From: DASUTB01 sp036374835 | GTDB taxonomy: Bacteria > Actinomycetota > Actinomycetes > Jiangellales > Jiangellaceae | Assembly: GCA_036374835.1 (NCBI GenBank) | Contig: DASUTB010000048.1 | Coordinates: 1 to 58,941 of the forward strand | Reading direction: 5' to 3' | DNA: 58,941 nt | Shown: in pieces, positions 1 through 7,918 of the stretch | Position numbering within the stretch: the first letter of the stretch is position 1 | How the letters are laid out: the number at the start of each line of letters is the position of its first letter | The notes under the pieces: generated by a model | Databases searched by the model: none | The model's input: only the letters and a program-made list of their open reading frames with translations | What the model was told of the DNA's origin: nothing | Program-made: the position numbers and the translations under genes

Positions 1-140
1 GGCTCGGCCGGTTTGCCCCATCCGTGGCTCGCGCTGGACGACGGCGCTGCGATGAGGCCGATGGCGCTGATCATCGCGATGCCGACGAAGAGGCGCTTGG
101 CATGTGGTCTCCGTTCTGTACCGGTGTGCTTGTGGAACAT
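1..140 (-). CDS. N-terminus of a secreted protein, cut by the window edge
   Basis: Only the first 46 codons are visible; the gene runs off the left edge. The ATG at 140 is preceded by GGAG-type Shine-Dalgarno sequence within GAGAGGAGCACGGAGGAC. The product begins with a basic stretch (MFHKHTGTERRPHAKR), then a hydrophobic core (about residues 17-33, LFVGIAMISAIGLIAAP) and small residues ending in SSSAS, a classical Sec signal peptide with cleavage near residue 37. Two LacI-type operators lie 90-125 bp upstream, so the gene is probably repressed until a sugar inducer is present, as is common for secreted glycoside hydrolases of actinobacteria. The hydrolase idea is inference; no catalytic domain is in view. 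Confidence 0.7.
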   Translation of the reverse strand, partial: MFHKHTGTERRPHAKRLFVGIAMISAIGLIAAPSSSASHGWGKPAE

Positions 141-228
141 GTCCTCCGTGCTCCTCTCTGTTGTCGAGGCGGTCGCCTCGTTCGGTCCCTTATGAGAGCT
201 CAGTCCGTATCCTCGTTGGAGAGGTGCT

Positions 229-266
229 TGTGAGCGTTAACATAGTCCTGTCTGTGAGCGCTAACA
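229..266. promoter_or_regulatory. Tandem LacI-family operators
   Basis: Two near-identical sites, TGTGAGCGTTAACA at 229-242 and TGTGAGCGCTAACA at 253-266, start 24 bp apart. The second differs by one base from the perfect palindrome TGTTAGCGCTAACA, the classical core bound by LacI-family sugar repressors. They lie upstream of the secreted-protein gene that starts at 140 on the minus strand. No LacI-type regulator gene is in the window. Confidence 0.7.
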
Positions 267-317
267 AGGGCGGACGCGCAAGAGAAATTCGCGATCGCCC
301 CGTCAGCGTCCGGAAAG

Positions 318-335
318 GACCAGGGTGTCCTGGTC
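318..335 (-). terminator. Rho-independent terminator of the sigma factor operon
   Basis: A perfect 7-bp stem (GACCAGG/CCTGGTC) with a 4-nt loop lies 8 bp past the stop codon of the membrane protein gene. On the minus strand it is followed by CTTTCC, a short U-rich tail. Confidence 0.65.
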
Positions 336-343
336 AGCGCGGG

Positions 344-1798
344 CTAGCGCTGCGCTCGGTCGATCGCCACCGCGAGTGTGTCGATCGCGTAGTCGGCCCA
401 CGTGCCACTCGTCCCTGTCGTGGGATCGCCGAAGGCATGGAACCCGATGACCACGACGACGTTGCCCGCCCGAGCCATGCCAACACCGTGGAATGACGGC
501 TCCGAACCTGGATCGCCGGGCAGGACCCGCTCGTCGATGGTCCAGACGAGCGCTTCGTCCGCGCCGGACACGTCGACGGACGCCGGCTGGTTGACCACCT
601 GCTCGTGGGTCTCCACGACATCGCCACACTGCTCTGGCAGCTCGGTGTGGTCGGCCACGAAACCAGCCGCTTGCTGATCGTCCGGGAACTGGATGACGGT
701 TTCGTGGAAGCCGCCTTCCGAGGGGCCGTACCACTCGCCCTGGTAGATGGTCGGTGCCTCGCCGCCCACCTGAACCGGCTCGGACGACGGTTGTCCCGCG
801 GCATCCGGATACACCAGCTCAGGAAGGCAGAAGTACTCATATCGGTTGCTGCCCGACAGCGTGTCAGACCGGACGAAGTCGGTGTAGCTACCGATCGGAT
901 TGACGTCCTCGTCCGGCAGCTGTGGGTCGCCAGCCTGTGCTCCTGCGTCCGGGTAGATCTGCTGGGTGATCTCGCCGACGCAGTCCCCGCCGCATGCGCG
1001 CGCCACCGCGGCGGCAAGCAGCTCGGCATGGTCGATCAGCTCGCCTTCCATGTAGAGATAGGTGACGGTCACGACCAGCGTCGATCCAGTCCGGGCTGCG
1101 CCGATGAAGGGGGTGACGCGTCCAAGAGGCTGTTCGGCGGGCGGCCACATCTCGCTCTCGAACGCGACGTCGCCGATTCCGTCGTACCCCCAGGTGAAAT
1201 CGTCCCCGTTCCGCTCCGTTGCGCACTGAACCACCTCGCTGCGCAATGCGCTCAATGCGGCGTCGGCATCGGACTCGTTCGCAAACGTGTAGATACGCTC
1301 GTCGGCCCAGACCGGGAAATCTCCGGGTTGGTCGATGGTCCGGGCGGACTCGAAGGTGACGCCTGCGGTCTGGACCCCGTCGGGTCCGGCCGGGAAACAC
1401 CCCAGCTCGGGTTCACGAGTTCCTTCGGACCAGCTCAGGTCGACCCACGGCGATCCCAGATCGGCGAGATCGCCCGGCTCTAGCAGCAGGTTCGCGAGTG
1501 GATCCGGTTCCGGCGCCTCGGAGGTCGGGCTCGGATTCGGCGCCGGCGCCGGTGTCGGGTCCGGGGTAGGAGTATCGATCGGCTCGGGGGGTGTCGGTGT
1601 CGCCTGCGGGATCGCGTCCAGCGTGCCGATGCCGATGGCGATCGCCGCGGCCGAGCCGAGCACGACGGCGGCGGCACGGTTCCGGCTCCGCTGGCGTCCG
1701 CGGCGACGGGCGGCGGCCGGTCCTGCCATGTGCAGCTGTGCCACGTCGGACTCGAGGTCGGACAGGCGACGGCTCAAGTCGTCGAATTCAGCGGGCAT
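344..1798 (-). CDS. Single-pass membrane protein coupled to the sigma factor (putative regulator or sensor)
   Basis: The product has 484 residues. It has a short cytoplasmic N-terminus (residues 1-40, with a basic RRRGRQRSRNR patch), one membrane segment (about 41-60), a proline/threonine-rich linker (66-100) and a long extracellular part with several cysteines. The outer part seems to hold two similar halves, each around 150-180 residues. The ATG overlaps the sigma gene's end by 11 bases (ATGCCCGCTGA), so the two are translationally coupled. That arrangement suggests a sigma-factor partner, for instance a membrane-held anti-sigma factor, but I see no ZAS zinc motif (HxxxCxxC) and cannot place the outer domain in a named family. 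The longer reading frame reaching to 2029 is a shadow across the sigma gene. Confidence 0.8.
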   Translation of the reverse strand: MPAEFDDLSRRLSDLESDVAQLHMAGPAAARRRGRQRSRNRAAAVVLGSAAAIAIGIGTLDAIPQATPTPPEPIDTPTPDPTPAPAPNPSPTSEAPEPDPLANLLLEPGDLADLGSPWVDLSWSEGTREPELGCFPAGPDGVQTAGVTFESARTIDQPGDFPVWADERIYTFANESDADAALSALRSEVVQCATERNGDDFTWGYDGIGDVAFESEMWPPAEQPLGRVTPFIGAARTGSTLVVTVTYLYMEGELIDHAELLAAAVARACGGDCVGEITQQIYPDAGAQAGDPQLPDEDVNPIGSYTDFVRSDTLSGSNRYEYFCLPELVYPDAAGQPSSEPVQVGGEAPTIYQGEWYGPSEGGFHETVIQFPDDQQAAGFVADHTELPEQCGDVVETHEQVVNQPASVDVSGADEALVWTIDERVLPGDPGSEPSFHGVGMARAGNVVVVIGFHAFGDPTTGTSGTWADYAIDTLAVAIDRAQR

Positions 1799-2285
1799 CG
1801 TGCGCCTCCTCGGACTCGCGAAGCAGCTCGGCCAAGGCGGTGCGTCCGCGCGACAGCCATGATTTGACCGTGCCGGGCCGAACCTGCATTTCCGCGGCGA
1901 TCTGGTCAACCGACATACCGACGAGGTGATGCAGTACGACGGCGCGGCGCTGCTTTTCCGGGATCTGCCGCAGCGCTCCCACCAGCGCGACGTGGTCCGG
2001 CGACGGCGGGGGAGCGTGGTCCGGCGCACCCAGGCGGGTCAGCGCGCGAACCCCTCGGCCGGCCTTGCGCCAGTTGCTGGCCGCGATCCGCCACGCGACC
2101 GTCCGCACCCAGGCGACCGGATCGTTGGCTTCCCTGACCTGCTTCCAGCGTTGCCATGCCCGTGCGTACGCCTCCTGCACACAGTCCTGCGCGTCGGCGA
2201 GGTTGCCGGTCATGGCGTACATCTGGTGTAGCACGCGGCGGTTCGTCGCGTCGTAGAACGCGTCGAACTCCTCGCTGTTGCTCAT
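1788..2285 (-). CDS. RNA polymerase sigma factor, SigE-type ECF
   Basis: A 165-residue ECF sigma factor. Region 2 covers about residues 8-75 (FDAFYDATNRR..., then DAQDCVQEAYARAWQRW for core and -10 contact). Region 4 covers about 103-157, with IPEKQRRAVVLHHLVG and the helix-turn-helix MSVDQIAAEMQVRPGTVKSW that reads the -35 element. The size and motifs fit the actinobacterial SigE-like ECF group. The ATG at 2285 follows GAGG at a spacing of five bases. It forms a two-gene operon with the overlapping membrane protein gene. Its stimulus and regulon cannot be told from the sequence. Confidence 0.9.
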   Translation of the reverse strand: MSNSEEFDAFYDATNRRVLHQMYAMTGNLADAQDCVQEAYARAWQRWKQVREANDPVAWVRTVAWRIAASNWRKAGRGVRALTRLGAPDHAPPPSPDHVALVGALRQIPEKQRRAVVLHHLVGMSVDQIAAEMQVRPGTVKSWLSRGRTALAELLRESEEAHDAR

Positions 2286-2346
2286 CGCGACCTCACAGGC
2301 GGGCAGGGGAACCGAGCTTGGCCTTACTGGGATGACTCCGGAACGC

Positions 2347-2362
2347 CCCGCCGGGTTGCGGG
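2347..2362 (-). terminator. Weak hairpin after pncA
   Basis: CCCGC/GCGGG with a 6-nt loop lies 20 bp past the pncA stop codon and just before the sigma gene. There is no U tract. It could end the pncB-pncA transcript, but the stem is short. Confidence 0.3.
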
Positions 2363-2381
2363 CGCGCGGCGAAGTGGTCGG

Positions 2382-2990
2382 TCAGGCGCTGTGGAGGACC
2401 GGCGTGCCGTCGAGTTGTACGCCGGCGGCGCGCATCTCGGCGACGGCGCGCTCGGTCGTCTGGGGCGCGACGCCGGCGGTGAAGGCGAGCAGTACGCGGG
2501 TGGACAGCCCCGCGTCGGCCGCGTCCAGTGCGGTCGCACGAACGCAGTGGTCGGTCGCGATGCCGACGATGTCGACCGACGTTACGCCGTTGCGGCGCAG
2601 CCAGTCGGCCAGCATCACTCCGTCCGATGTCCGGCCCTCGAACCCGGAGTACCCGGCCGCGTACTCACCTTTGTTGAAGATCGCGTCGAACGGTTGCGGA
2701 TCGAGGTTCGGGTGAAAGGCGGCGCCATCGGTGCCTGCCACGCAGTGCGGCGGCCAGGAATGGATGAAGTCGGGATCGCTGGAGAAGTGGTCGCCCGGGT
2801 CGATGTGGTGATCGCGGGTGGCGACGACGTAGTCGTACGCCGGTGTCTCCTGTGGGTCGTTGCGCGCTTCGTGCCAGGCGTGGAGCACCTCACCGATCTT
2901 GAACGCGACGGACGCGCCGCCGTTGACGCCCATACTGCCGCCTTCGCAGAAGTCGTTCTGGACGTCGACCACTATCAGCGCGTTCGTCAT
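2382..2990 (-). CDS. pncA: Nicotinamidase
   Basis: Hydrolyses nicotinamide to nicotinate in NAD salvage. The 202-residue isochorismatase-fold protein shows the complete catalytic triad: D9 in VVDVQNDF, K107 in FNKGEYA and C149 in ATDHCVRAT. Likely metal ligands are D60, H62 and H68 (RDHHIDPGDH) plus H82 (PPHCVAGT). The ATG at 2990 follows GGAGTG inside the end of pncB. Only three bases separate it from pncB, whose product acts on the nicotinate made here, so the pair is an operon with both enzymes of the salvage branch. Members of this family also activate pyrazinamide. Confidence 0.96.
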   Translation of the reverse strand: MTNALIVVDVQNDFCEGGSMGVNGGASVAFKIGEVLHAWHEARNDPQETPAYDYVVATRDHHIDPGDHFSSDPDFIHSWPPHCVAGTDGAAFHPNLDPQPFDAIFNKGEYAAGYSGFEGRTSDGVMLADWLRRNGVTSVDIVGIATDHCVRATALDAADAGLSTRVLLAFTAGVAPQTTERAVAEMRAAGVQLDGTPVLHSA

Positions 2991-2993
2991 GGA

Positions 2994-4304
2994 TCACTCC
3001 TCGAAGACGGTCGGAACAGCCGGTTCGCCTCGCGAAAGTCTGTGCGCCGCTTCGGGAAGCTGGGCACGCGAGGCGGCGTGCCGCTCCCGGGCGTGGTGCA
3101 GCGGCTCGCGGCCTACCACCGCTCCGTCGCGGATCAACGGCAGGAGCAGCTCACGCTCGTCCGACGCGCCGGATGCCGAGCGCTCCCGAATCACCTCCGC
3201 CTCGGCCACGCCGGAAGGCAGTCGCCGCCAGGCCGACTTACGGCCGCCGACGCTGTGCTTGTCTTTGCTGACCTTCTCGACCGGGACGATCGCGCCGTCG
3301 TCATCTGCCCGGGCGACGAGCTTGTAGACCATGCTCGCGGTCGGTGCACCCGATCCGGTGACGAGATACGTTCCCACTCCGTAGCCGTCGACCGGTGCGG
3401 AGGCGAGCGCGGCGATCGCGTACTCGTCGAGGTCGCTGGTAACGACGATCCGCGTCGACGTGGCGCCGAGCTCGTCCAGCTGGCGTCGGACATGGTGTGC
3501 CTGGACGAGTAGATCACCGGAGTCGAGCCGGACGGCGCCGAGTTCGGGCCCGGCGATCTCTACGGCCAGTGCCACGGCCTCGGCGACGTCGTAGGTGTCG
3601 ACCAGCAAGGTCGTGCCTTTGCCTAGTGAGTCGACCTGCGCGGTGAATGCATCGCGCTCGGTGTCGTGCAGCAGTGTGAACGAGTGCGCGCTGGTGCCTC
3701 GCGTCGGTACGCTGTAGCGCCGTCCCGCCTCCAGGTTGCTGGTGGACGCGAAGCCGCCGATGTAGGCGGCCCGCGCCGCGGCGATCGCGGCCCGCTCGTG
3801 CGTCCGGCGTGAACCCATCTCGATGATCGGACGCTCACCGGCGGCGATGGACATCCGCGATGCGGCCGCGGCGATCGCCGAGTCGAAATTCAGCACCGAC
3901 AGAATGAGCGTCTCCAGGAGCACCGCTTCGGCGAAGGTGGACTCGACCACCAGGATCGGGGAGTGGGGGAAGTAGCATTCGCCTTCGGCGTATCCCCAGA
4001 CGTCACCGGAGAAGCGGTACTCGGACAGCCAGCTCAGCGTCCGGTCGTCCACGACATCGTTGTCCGACAGGTAGGCCAGCGCGTCCTCGTCGAACCGGAA
4101 GTGTTCGATCTCGTCGAGCAGGCGGCCCGTTCCGCCCACTACGCCGTAGCGGCGGCCGTCCGGCAGCCGGCGGGCGAATGTCTCGAATGTCGCGCGCCGG
4201 TTGCCCGTGCCCCGCGCGAGCGACGCCTGAAGCATGGTCAGCTCGTAGTGGTCCGTCAACAGCGCGGTGGCTTGCCCGGGAGGACCGCTCGGTGCTGGCT
4301 GCAC
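2994..4304 (-). CDS. pncB: Nicotinate phosphoribosyltransferase
   Basis: Joins nicotinate to PRPP to give nicotinate mononucleotide, the entry step of NAD salvage. The 436-residue protein has the family landmarks: TDHYELTMLQASL near residues 17-29, FASTSNLEAG at 185-194, the phosphorylatable histidine H207 in RGTSAHSF, and RLDSGDL in the phosphate-binding half. The GTG at 4304 has no strong ribosome site, so the exact start is less certain. It is divergent from clpS with 60 bp between them, the same relation as Rv1330c (pncB1) and Rv1331 in M. tuberculosis. It is co-transcribed with pncA downstream. Confidence 0.96.
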   Translation of the reverse strand: MQPAPSGPPGQATALLTDHYELTMLQASLARGTGNRRATFETFARRLPDGRRYGVVGGTGRLLDEIEHFRFDEDALAYLSDNDVVDDRTLSWLSEYRFSGDVWGYAEGECYFPHSPILVVESTFAEAVLLETLILSVLNFDSAIAAAASRMSIAAGERPIIEMGSRRTHERAAIAAARAAYIGGFASTSNLEAGRRYSVPTRGTSAHSFTLLHDTERDAFTAQVDSLGKGTTLLVDTYDVAEAVALAVEIAGPELGAVRLDSGDLLVQAHHVRRQLDELGATSTRIVVTSDLDEYAIAALASAPVDGYGVGTYLVTGSGAPTASMVYKLVARADDDGAIVPVEKVSKDKHSVGGRKSAWRRLPSGVAEAEVIRERSASGASDERELLLPLIRDGAVVGREPLHHARERHAASRAQLPEAAHRLSRGEPAVPTVFEE

Positions 4305-4364
4305 GACACGAGCTTATCCACACCGAGGCGACGGAGACTGCACCAGAGGTGACACGATAGGGGT

Positions 4365-4658
4365 GTGGTCACAGCCCCTGTTGAACTGGAACGCCCAGAG
4401 GCGGACGAGGCCGTCACCCCTGATATGCCCTGGGTAACCATCGTGTGGAACGATCCGGTCAACCTGATGTCGTACGTGACATACGTGTTCCAGAGCTATT
4501 TCGGCTACCCGAAGAAGAAGGCGGAAAAGCTCATGCTCGACGTGCACGAGAAGGGCAAAGCCGTGGTTTCGGCGGGTTCGCGCGAGGAGATGGAACGCGA
4601 CACCGAGGCGATGCACTCGTATGGTCTGTGGGCGACCTTGCAGAAAGAAGGGGAGTAG
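4365..4658 (+). CDS. clpS: ClpS adaptor protein
   Basis: ClpS brings N-degron substrates to the ClpC/ClpP protease. The 97-residue product has a flexible acidic N-terminus and then the conserved core: WVTIVWNDPVNLMSYVTYVF (N-degron pocket), PKKKAEKLMLDVHEKGKAVV and SGSREEME. The GTG at 4365 reads MVTAPVELERPEADEAV, which fits actinobacterial ClpS lengths. It is followed by a DUF2017 gene, the usual actinobacterial partner in this position. Confidence 0.95.
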   Translation: MVTAPVELERPEADEAVTPDMPWVTIVWNDPVNLMSYVTYVFQSYFGYPKKKAEKLMLDVHEKGKAVVSAGSREEMERDTEAMHSYGLWATLQKEGE

Positions 4659-4661
4659 ACA

Positions 4662-5264
4662 CTGAGCACCGCGTTCCGGCGCGCTCGCGGGGGAGGCGTG
4701 TCCGCAAAGTTCCACCTGGCCGAGACCGAGCTGCTGGCTTCGCTGGTCGGGCAGCTTCTCGATCTCGTCCATGGTGAGCAGAAGGACTCCTCGGGCGATG
4801 ATCCGCTCGCCGCCGTCGTAGGGTTCGGTCCGGAGGCCGAGCGCCCCACCGATCCGGTGCTGCTGCGCCTGTTCCCTGACGGGTATCACGACGACGACGA
4901 AGCCGCCGCGGACTTCCGGCGCTTCACCGAGAACAGCCTGCGCGAGGCGAAGGCCAATGCGGCCGCCATGGTTCTCGCGTCGTTGGCCACCGCCGAGGGC
5001 GCCCGTCCTGACGGTGACGTGGATGACGCTGATGTGAACCAGAGCGACAAGGTCCGCATCGACCTGGACGAGGAGCAGTCGACGGCCTGGCTGCGCACCC
5101 TCACCGATCTGCGCCTCGCGCTAGGTACCCGTCTGGGTGTCGAGGAGGGTGACGAGGAGCACTGGGCGGCGCTGCCCGCCGACGACCCGCGCCGCCACGT
5201 GCACGACGTCTACGCCTGGCTCGGCTGGGTACAGGAAACGCTGGTCCGCGCCATCTCCCCGTAG
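4662..5264 (+). CDS. DUF2017 family protein, probable CTG start
   Basis: Unknown function; equivalent in position and family to Rv1332, always close to clpS. The start matters. A GTG at 4698 gives 188 residues, but reading from the CTG at 4662 adds FRRARGGG, the conserved N-terminus of DUF2017 proteins. An AAGGGGAG ribosome site lies 8 bases before the CTG, inside the clpS end, whereas the GTG has a purine run too close to it. No ATG, GTG or TTG lies between the in-frame clpS stop and the CTG. The 200-residue product is acidic and helical (FRRFTENSLREAKANAAAMVLASL) and ends in DVYAWLGWVQETLVRAI. A role beside ClpS is inference from synteny. Confidence 0.85.
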   Translation: MSTAFRRARGGGVSAKFHLAETELLASLVGQLLDLVHGEQKDSSGDDPLAAVVGFGPEAERPTDPVLLRLFPDGYHDDDEAAADFRRFTENSLREAKANAAAMVLASLATAEGARPDGDVDDADVNQSDKVRIDLDEEQSTAWLRTLTDLRLALGTRLGVEEGDEEHWAALPADDPRRHVHDVYAWLGWVQETLVRAISP

Positions 5265-5290
5265 TTCGACCTCGCCTAGACTCCGTCTTC

Positions 5291-5698
5291 GTGCTGAAGA
5301 TTCGCAGGGAACTCGTCGACTCGATCATTGAGCATGCGCGCCGGGACCACCCGGACGAGGCGTGCGGCATCGTCGCCGGGCCGGTCGGGTCGGACCGTCC
5401 CGAGCGGTTGGTCGAGATGGAGAATGCGGAGCGGTCGCCGACCTTCTACCGGTTCGACTCGATGGAACAGCTACGAGTGTGGCGGGAGATGGACGACCGG
5501 GACGAGGAGCCCGTCGTGATCTACCACTCGCACACGTCGACCGAGGCATACCCCTCCAGAACAGACGTATCCTACGCCGCTGAGCCGAATGCACACTACC
5601 TGCTCGTATCGACCCGAGAAGAGCTCAGGGAACCCGAGATACGGTCATTCCGGATCGTTGACGGGGAGATCACCGAGGAAGAGTTCAAGATCATCTGA
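5291..5698 (+). CDS. mec: CysO-cysteine peptidase (JAMM/MPN+ metalloprotease)
   Basis: Releases cysteine from the C-terminus of the CysO-cysteine adduct, the last step of the carrier-protein cysteine route. All zinc JAMM residues are present in the 135-residue protein: E23 (DEACGIVAG), H79 and H81 (IYHSHT), S89 and D92 (H-S-H-x7-S-x2-D). The gene is first in mec-cysO-cysM, as Rv1334-Rv1336. The GTG at 5291 gives the usual N-terminus (MLKIRRELVDSIIEHA). Confidence 0.94.
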   Translation: MLKIRRELVDSIIEHARRDHPDEACGIVAGPVGSDRPERLVEMENAERSPTFYRFDSMEQLRVWREMDDRDEEPVVIYHSHTSTEAYPSRTDVSYAAEPNAHYLLVSTREELREPEIRSFRIVDGEITEEEFKII

Positions 5699-5764
5699 GG
5701 GGAATGCGCTGGCCCGCAGCTTAGTTGGGCATACTGGCAACGTTACTCGCACCAGGAGCACACC

Positions 5765-6037
5765 ATGGCGATTGAAGTCCGGGTCCCTACGATCTTGCGC
5801 CAGCACACCGGGGGCGCGAAGGTCGTCGAGGCGCACGGCAGCACGCTTGCCGCGGTGATCGACGACTTGGAGACGCGGCATCCCGGGTTGCGCGACCGCC
5901 TGGTCGAGAACGACGGGCTGCGCAGGTTCGTCAACGTGTATCTGAACGACGAGGACGTCCGCTTCCTCGACGGCCTGTCCACGCCCACCACCGACGGCGA
6001 TTCGATCACTGTGCTGCCGGCCGTCGCCGGCGGGTAG
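5765..6037 (+). CDS. cysO: Sulfur-carrier protein CysO (ThiS/MoaD fold)
   Basis: A 90-residue ubiquitin-like carrier that ends in AVAGG. The terminal Gly-Gly is thiocarboxylated and donates sulfur to CysM. The family features are the first strand (IEVRVPTILRQHTGG), VNVYLNDEDVRFLDGL and DSITVLPAVAGG. An AGGAG ribosome site sits 6 bases before the ATG. A 66-bp gap separates it from mec and contains GGCATACTGG, a possible extra -10 element. CysM follows 14 bp downstream. MoeZ, which activates CysO, is not in the window. Confidence 0.94.
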   Translation: MAIEVRVPTILRQHTGGAKVVEAHGSTLAAVIDDLETRHPGLRDRLVENDGLRRFVNVYLNDEDVRFLDGLSTPTTDGDSITVLPAVAGG

Positions 6038-6051
6038 CGGCGGAAGACACC

Positions 6052-6999
6052 GTGCGGTTCCCCTCGTTACTTGAGTCGGTCGGCGGCACCCCGCTTGTCG
6101 GTTTGCCGCGCCTGTCGCCGTCCCCTGAAGTCCGGCTCTGGGCCAAGCTCGAAGACCGCAGCCCGACCGGCTCGGTCAAGGACCGGCCCGCCTTGCGGAT
6201 GATCGAGCAGGCCGAGAAGGAGGGACGGCTCGGCCCCGGCGCGACCATTCTCGAGCCCACCTCCGGCAACACCGGCATCTCACTGGCGATGGCGGCCAAG
6301 CTCAAGGGTTACAAGCTCGTCTGCGTCATGCCGGAGAACACGTCCGAGGAACGGCGCCAGCTGCTGCGGATATGGGGCGCGGAGATCATCGCATCCCCGG
6401 CCGCGGGAGGTTCCAACGAAGCGGTACGGGTTGCGAAGAAGCTGGCCGAAGAGCATCCGGACTGGGTGATGCTCTACCAGTACGGCAACCGGGCCAATAC
6501 CGACGCGCACTACGCGTCGACCGGTCCTGAGCTGCTCGAAGACCTTCCCACCATCACTCATTTCGTCGCCGGCCTCGGCACGACCGGGACGCTGATGGGT
6601 GTCGGTAGGTACCTCCGGGACAAGGTGCCCGGGGTGTCGATCGTCGCCGCCGAACCGCGGTACGGCGAACTCGTCTACGGGCTGCGCAATCTCGGTGAGG
6701 GATTCGTCCCCGAGTTGTACGACGAGTCGGTGCTGACGTCGCGATTCTCGGTGGGCCCGCGAGACGCCATCCGCCGCACCCGTGAGCTGCTCGAAGCCGA
6801 GGGAATCTTCGCCGGCATCTCGACCGGTGCCGTCCTGCACGCGGCCCTCGGTGTCGCGGCAAAGGCCGTCAAGGCAGGCGAACGCGCCGATATCGCGTTC
6901 ATCGTCGCTGACGCGGGATGGAAGTACCTGTCGACCGGCGCATACGAGGGCACGCTGGACGAAGCCGAAGCGCGGCTGGAGAACGAGCTTTGGGCCTGA
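6052..6999 (+). CDS. cysM: CysO-dependent cysteine synthase CysM
   Basis: A PLP enzyme that condenses O-phosphoserine with thiocarboxylated CysO. The 315-residue product carries the PLP lysine K43 in TGSVKDRPALRM, the substrate loop TSGNTG at 70-75, the phosphate-binding GLGTTGTLMG, and ISTGAVLHA. The start (MRFPSLLESVGGTPLVGLPRL), the order behind mec and cysO, and the C-terminal tail match Rv1336 rather than an acetylserine-using CysK. In M. tuberculosis the next gene is a rhomboid protease (Rv1337); here murI follows directly after 67 bp. Confidence 0.94.
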   Translation: MRFPSLLESVGGTPLVGLPRLSPSPEVRLWAKLEDRSPTGSVKDRPALRMIEQAEKEGRLGPGATILEPTSGNTGISLAMAAKLKGYKLVCVMPENTSEERRQLLRIWGAEIIASPAAGGSNEAVRVAKKLAEEHPDWVMLYQYGNRANTDAHYASTGPELLEDLPTITHFVAGLGTTGTLMGVGRYLRDKVPGVSIVAAEPRYGELVYGLRNLGEGFVPELYDESVLTSRFSVGPRDAIRRTRELLEAEGIFAGISTGAVLHAALGVAAKAVKAGERADIAFIVADAGWKYLSTGAYEGTLDEAEARLENELWA

Positions 7000-7066
7000 G
7001 TGTGATCAGCACCACGCACTGATTCGGGTAACGGTCGAGGCCCCGTGGCGTAGGCTCGCTTTCGCC

Positions 7067-7918
7067 ATGAACGATGCGCCGATCGGGGTCTTCGACAGTG
7101 GAGTCGGCGGGTTGACGGTAGTCCGTGCCGTGCTCGACCAACTCCCGCACGAACCCGTGCTCTACGTCGGCGACACCGCCCGCGGCCCGTACGGTCCACG
7201 TCCCATCGCCGAGGTTCGCTCGTACGCGCTCGACGTGATGGATGCGCTCGTCGACCAAGGTGTGAAGTTACTCGTCATCGCCTGCAATTCGGCGAGCAGC
7301 GCGGTGCTCCGCGACGCTCGCGAGCGGTACGACGTACCCGTCGTCGAGGTGATCGCTCCGGCGGTGCGGCGCGCGGTCGCCACGACCCGCAGCGGTCGTG
7401 TCGGCGTGATCGGCACGCACGCGACCATCACGTCCAGAGCTTACGACGACTCCTTCGCCGCCGCGCCCCACGTGCGGCTCACGAGCGCGGCATGCCCGCG
7501 GTTCGTCGAGTTCGTTGAGGCCGGTATCACGCACGGCCCCGAACTCGAGCGCATCGCCCGCGAGTACCTCGAGCCGGTGCGCGAAGCCGGCGTCGACACG
7601 CTCGTGCTGGGCTGCACCCACTACCCGATGCTGACCGGCGTCATCGCGTACGTGATGGGGGACGGCGTGACGCTCGTCAACAGCGCGGACGAGACGGCCA
7701 ACGACGTCTACCGGGTGCTGGCCGAGCACGACCTGATGCGATCGGACGCACTGCCGCCGCCGACGCACCGGTTCCGCGCGACCGGCGATCCACGACCCTT
7801 CAAGGAGATCGGCCGCCGCTTCCTTGCGCCGACCATCTCGTCGGTCGAGGACACCCTCGGCTTCCGAGCCATCACCGCGGACGATCTGGCCGACGGCTTG
7901 GCGGGGCGGTCGGCATGA
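7067..7918 (+). CDS. murI: Glutamate racemase
   Basis: Makes D-glutamate for peptidoglycan. The 283-residue cytoplasmic enzyme shows FDSGVGGLTV (D10, S11), the two catalytic cysteines C73 (ACNSASS) and C183 (LGCTHYP) with H185, and DTARGPYGPR. The ATG at 7067 gives the normal N-terminus; the longer frame from 6782 overlaps cysM and is not coding. TAGGCT about 10 bases upstream could be a -10 box. Its stop overlaps the next gene's start by four bases (ATGA). Confidence 0.96.
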   Translation: MNDAPIGVFDSGVGGLTVVRAVLDQLPHEPVLYVGDTARGPYGPRPIAEVRSYALDVMDALVDQGVKLLVIACNSASSAVLRDARERYDVPVVEVIAPAVRRAVATTRSGRVGVIGTHATITSRAYDDSFAAAPHVRLTSAACPRFVEFVEAGITHGPELERIAREYLEPVREAGVDTLVLGCTHYPMLTGVIAYVMGDGVTLVNSADETANDVYRVLAEHDLMRSDALPPPTHRFRATGDPRPFKEIGRRFLAPTISSVEDTLGFRAITADDLADGLAGRSA

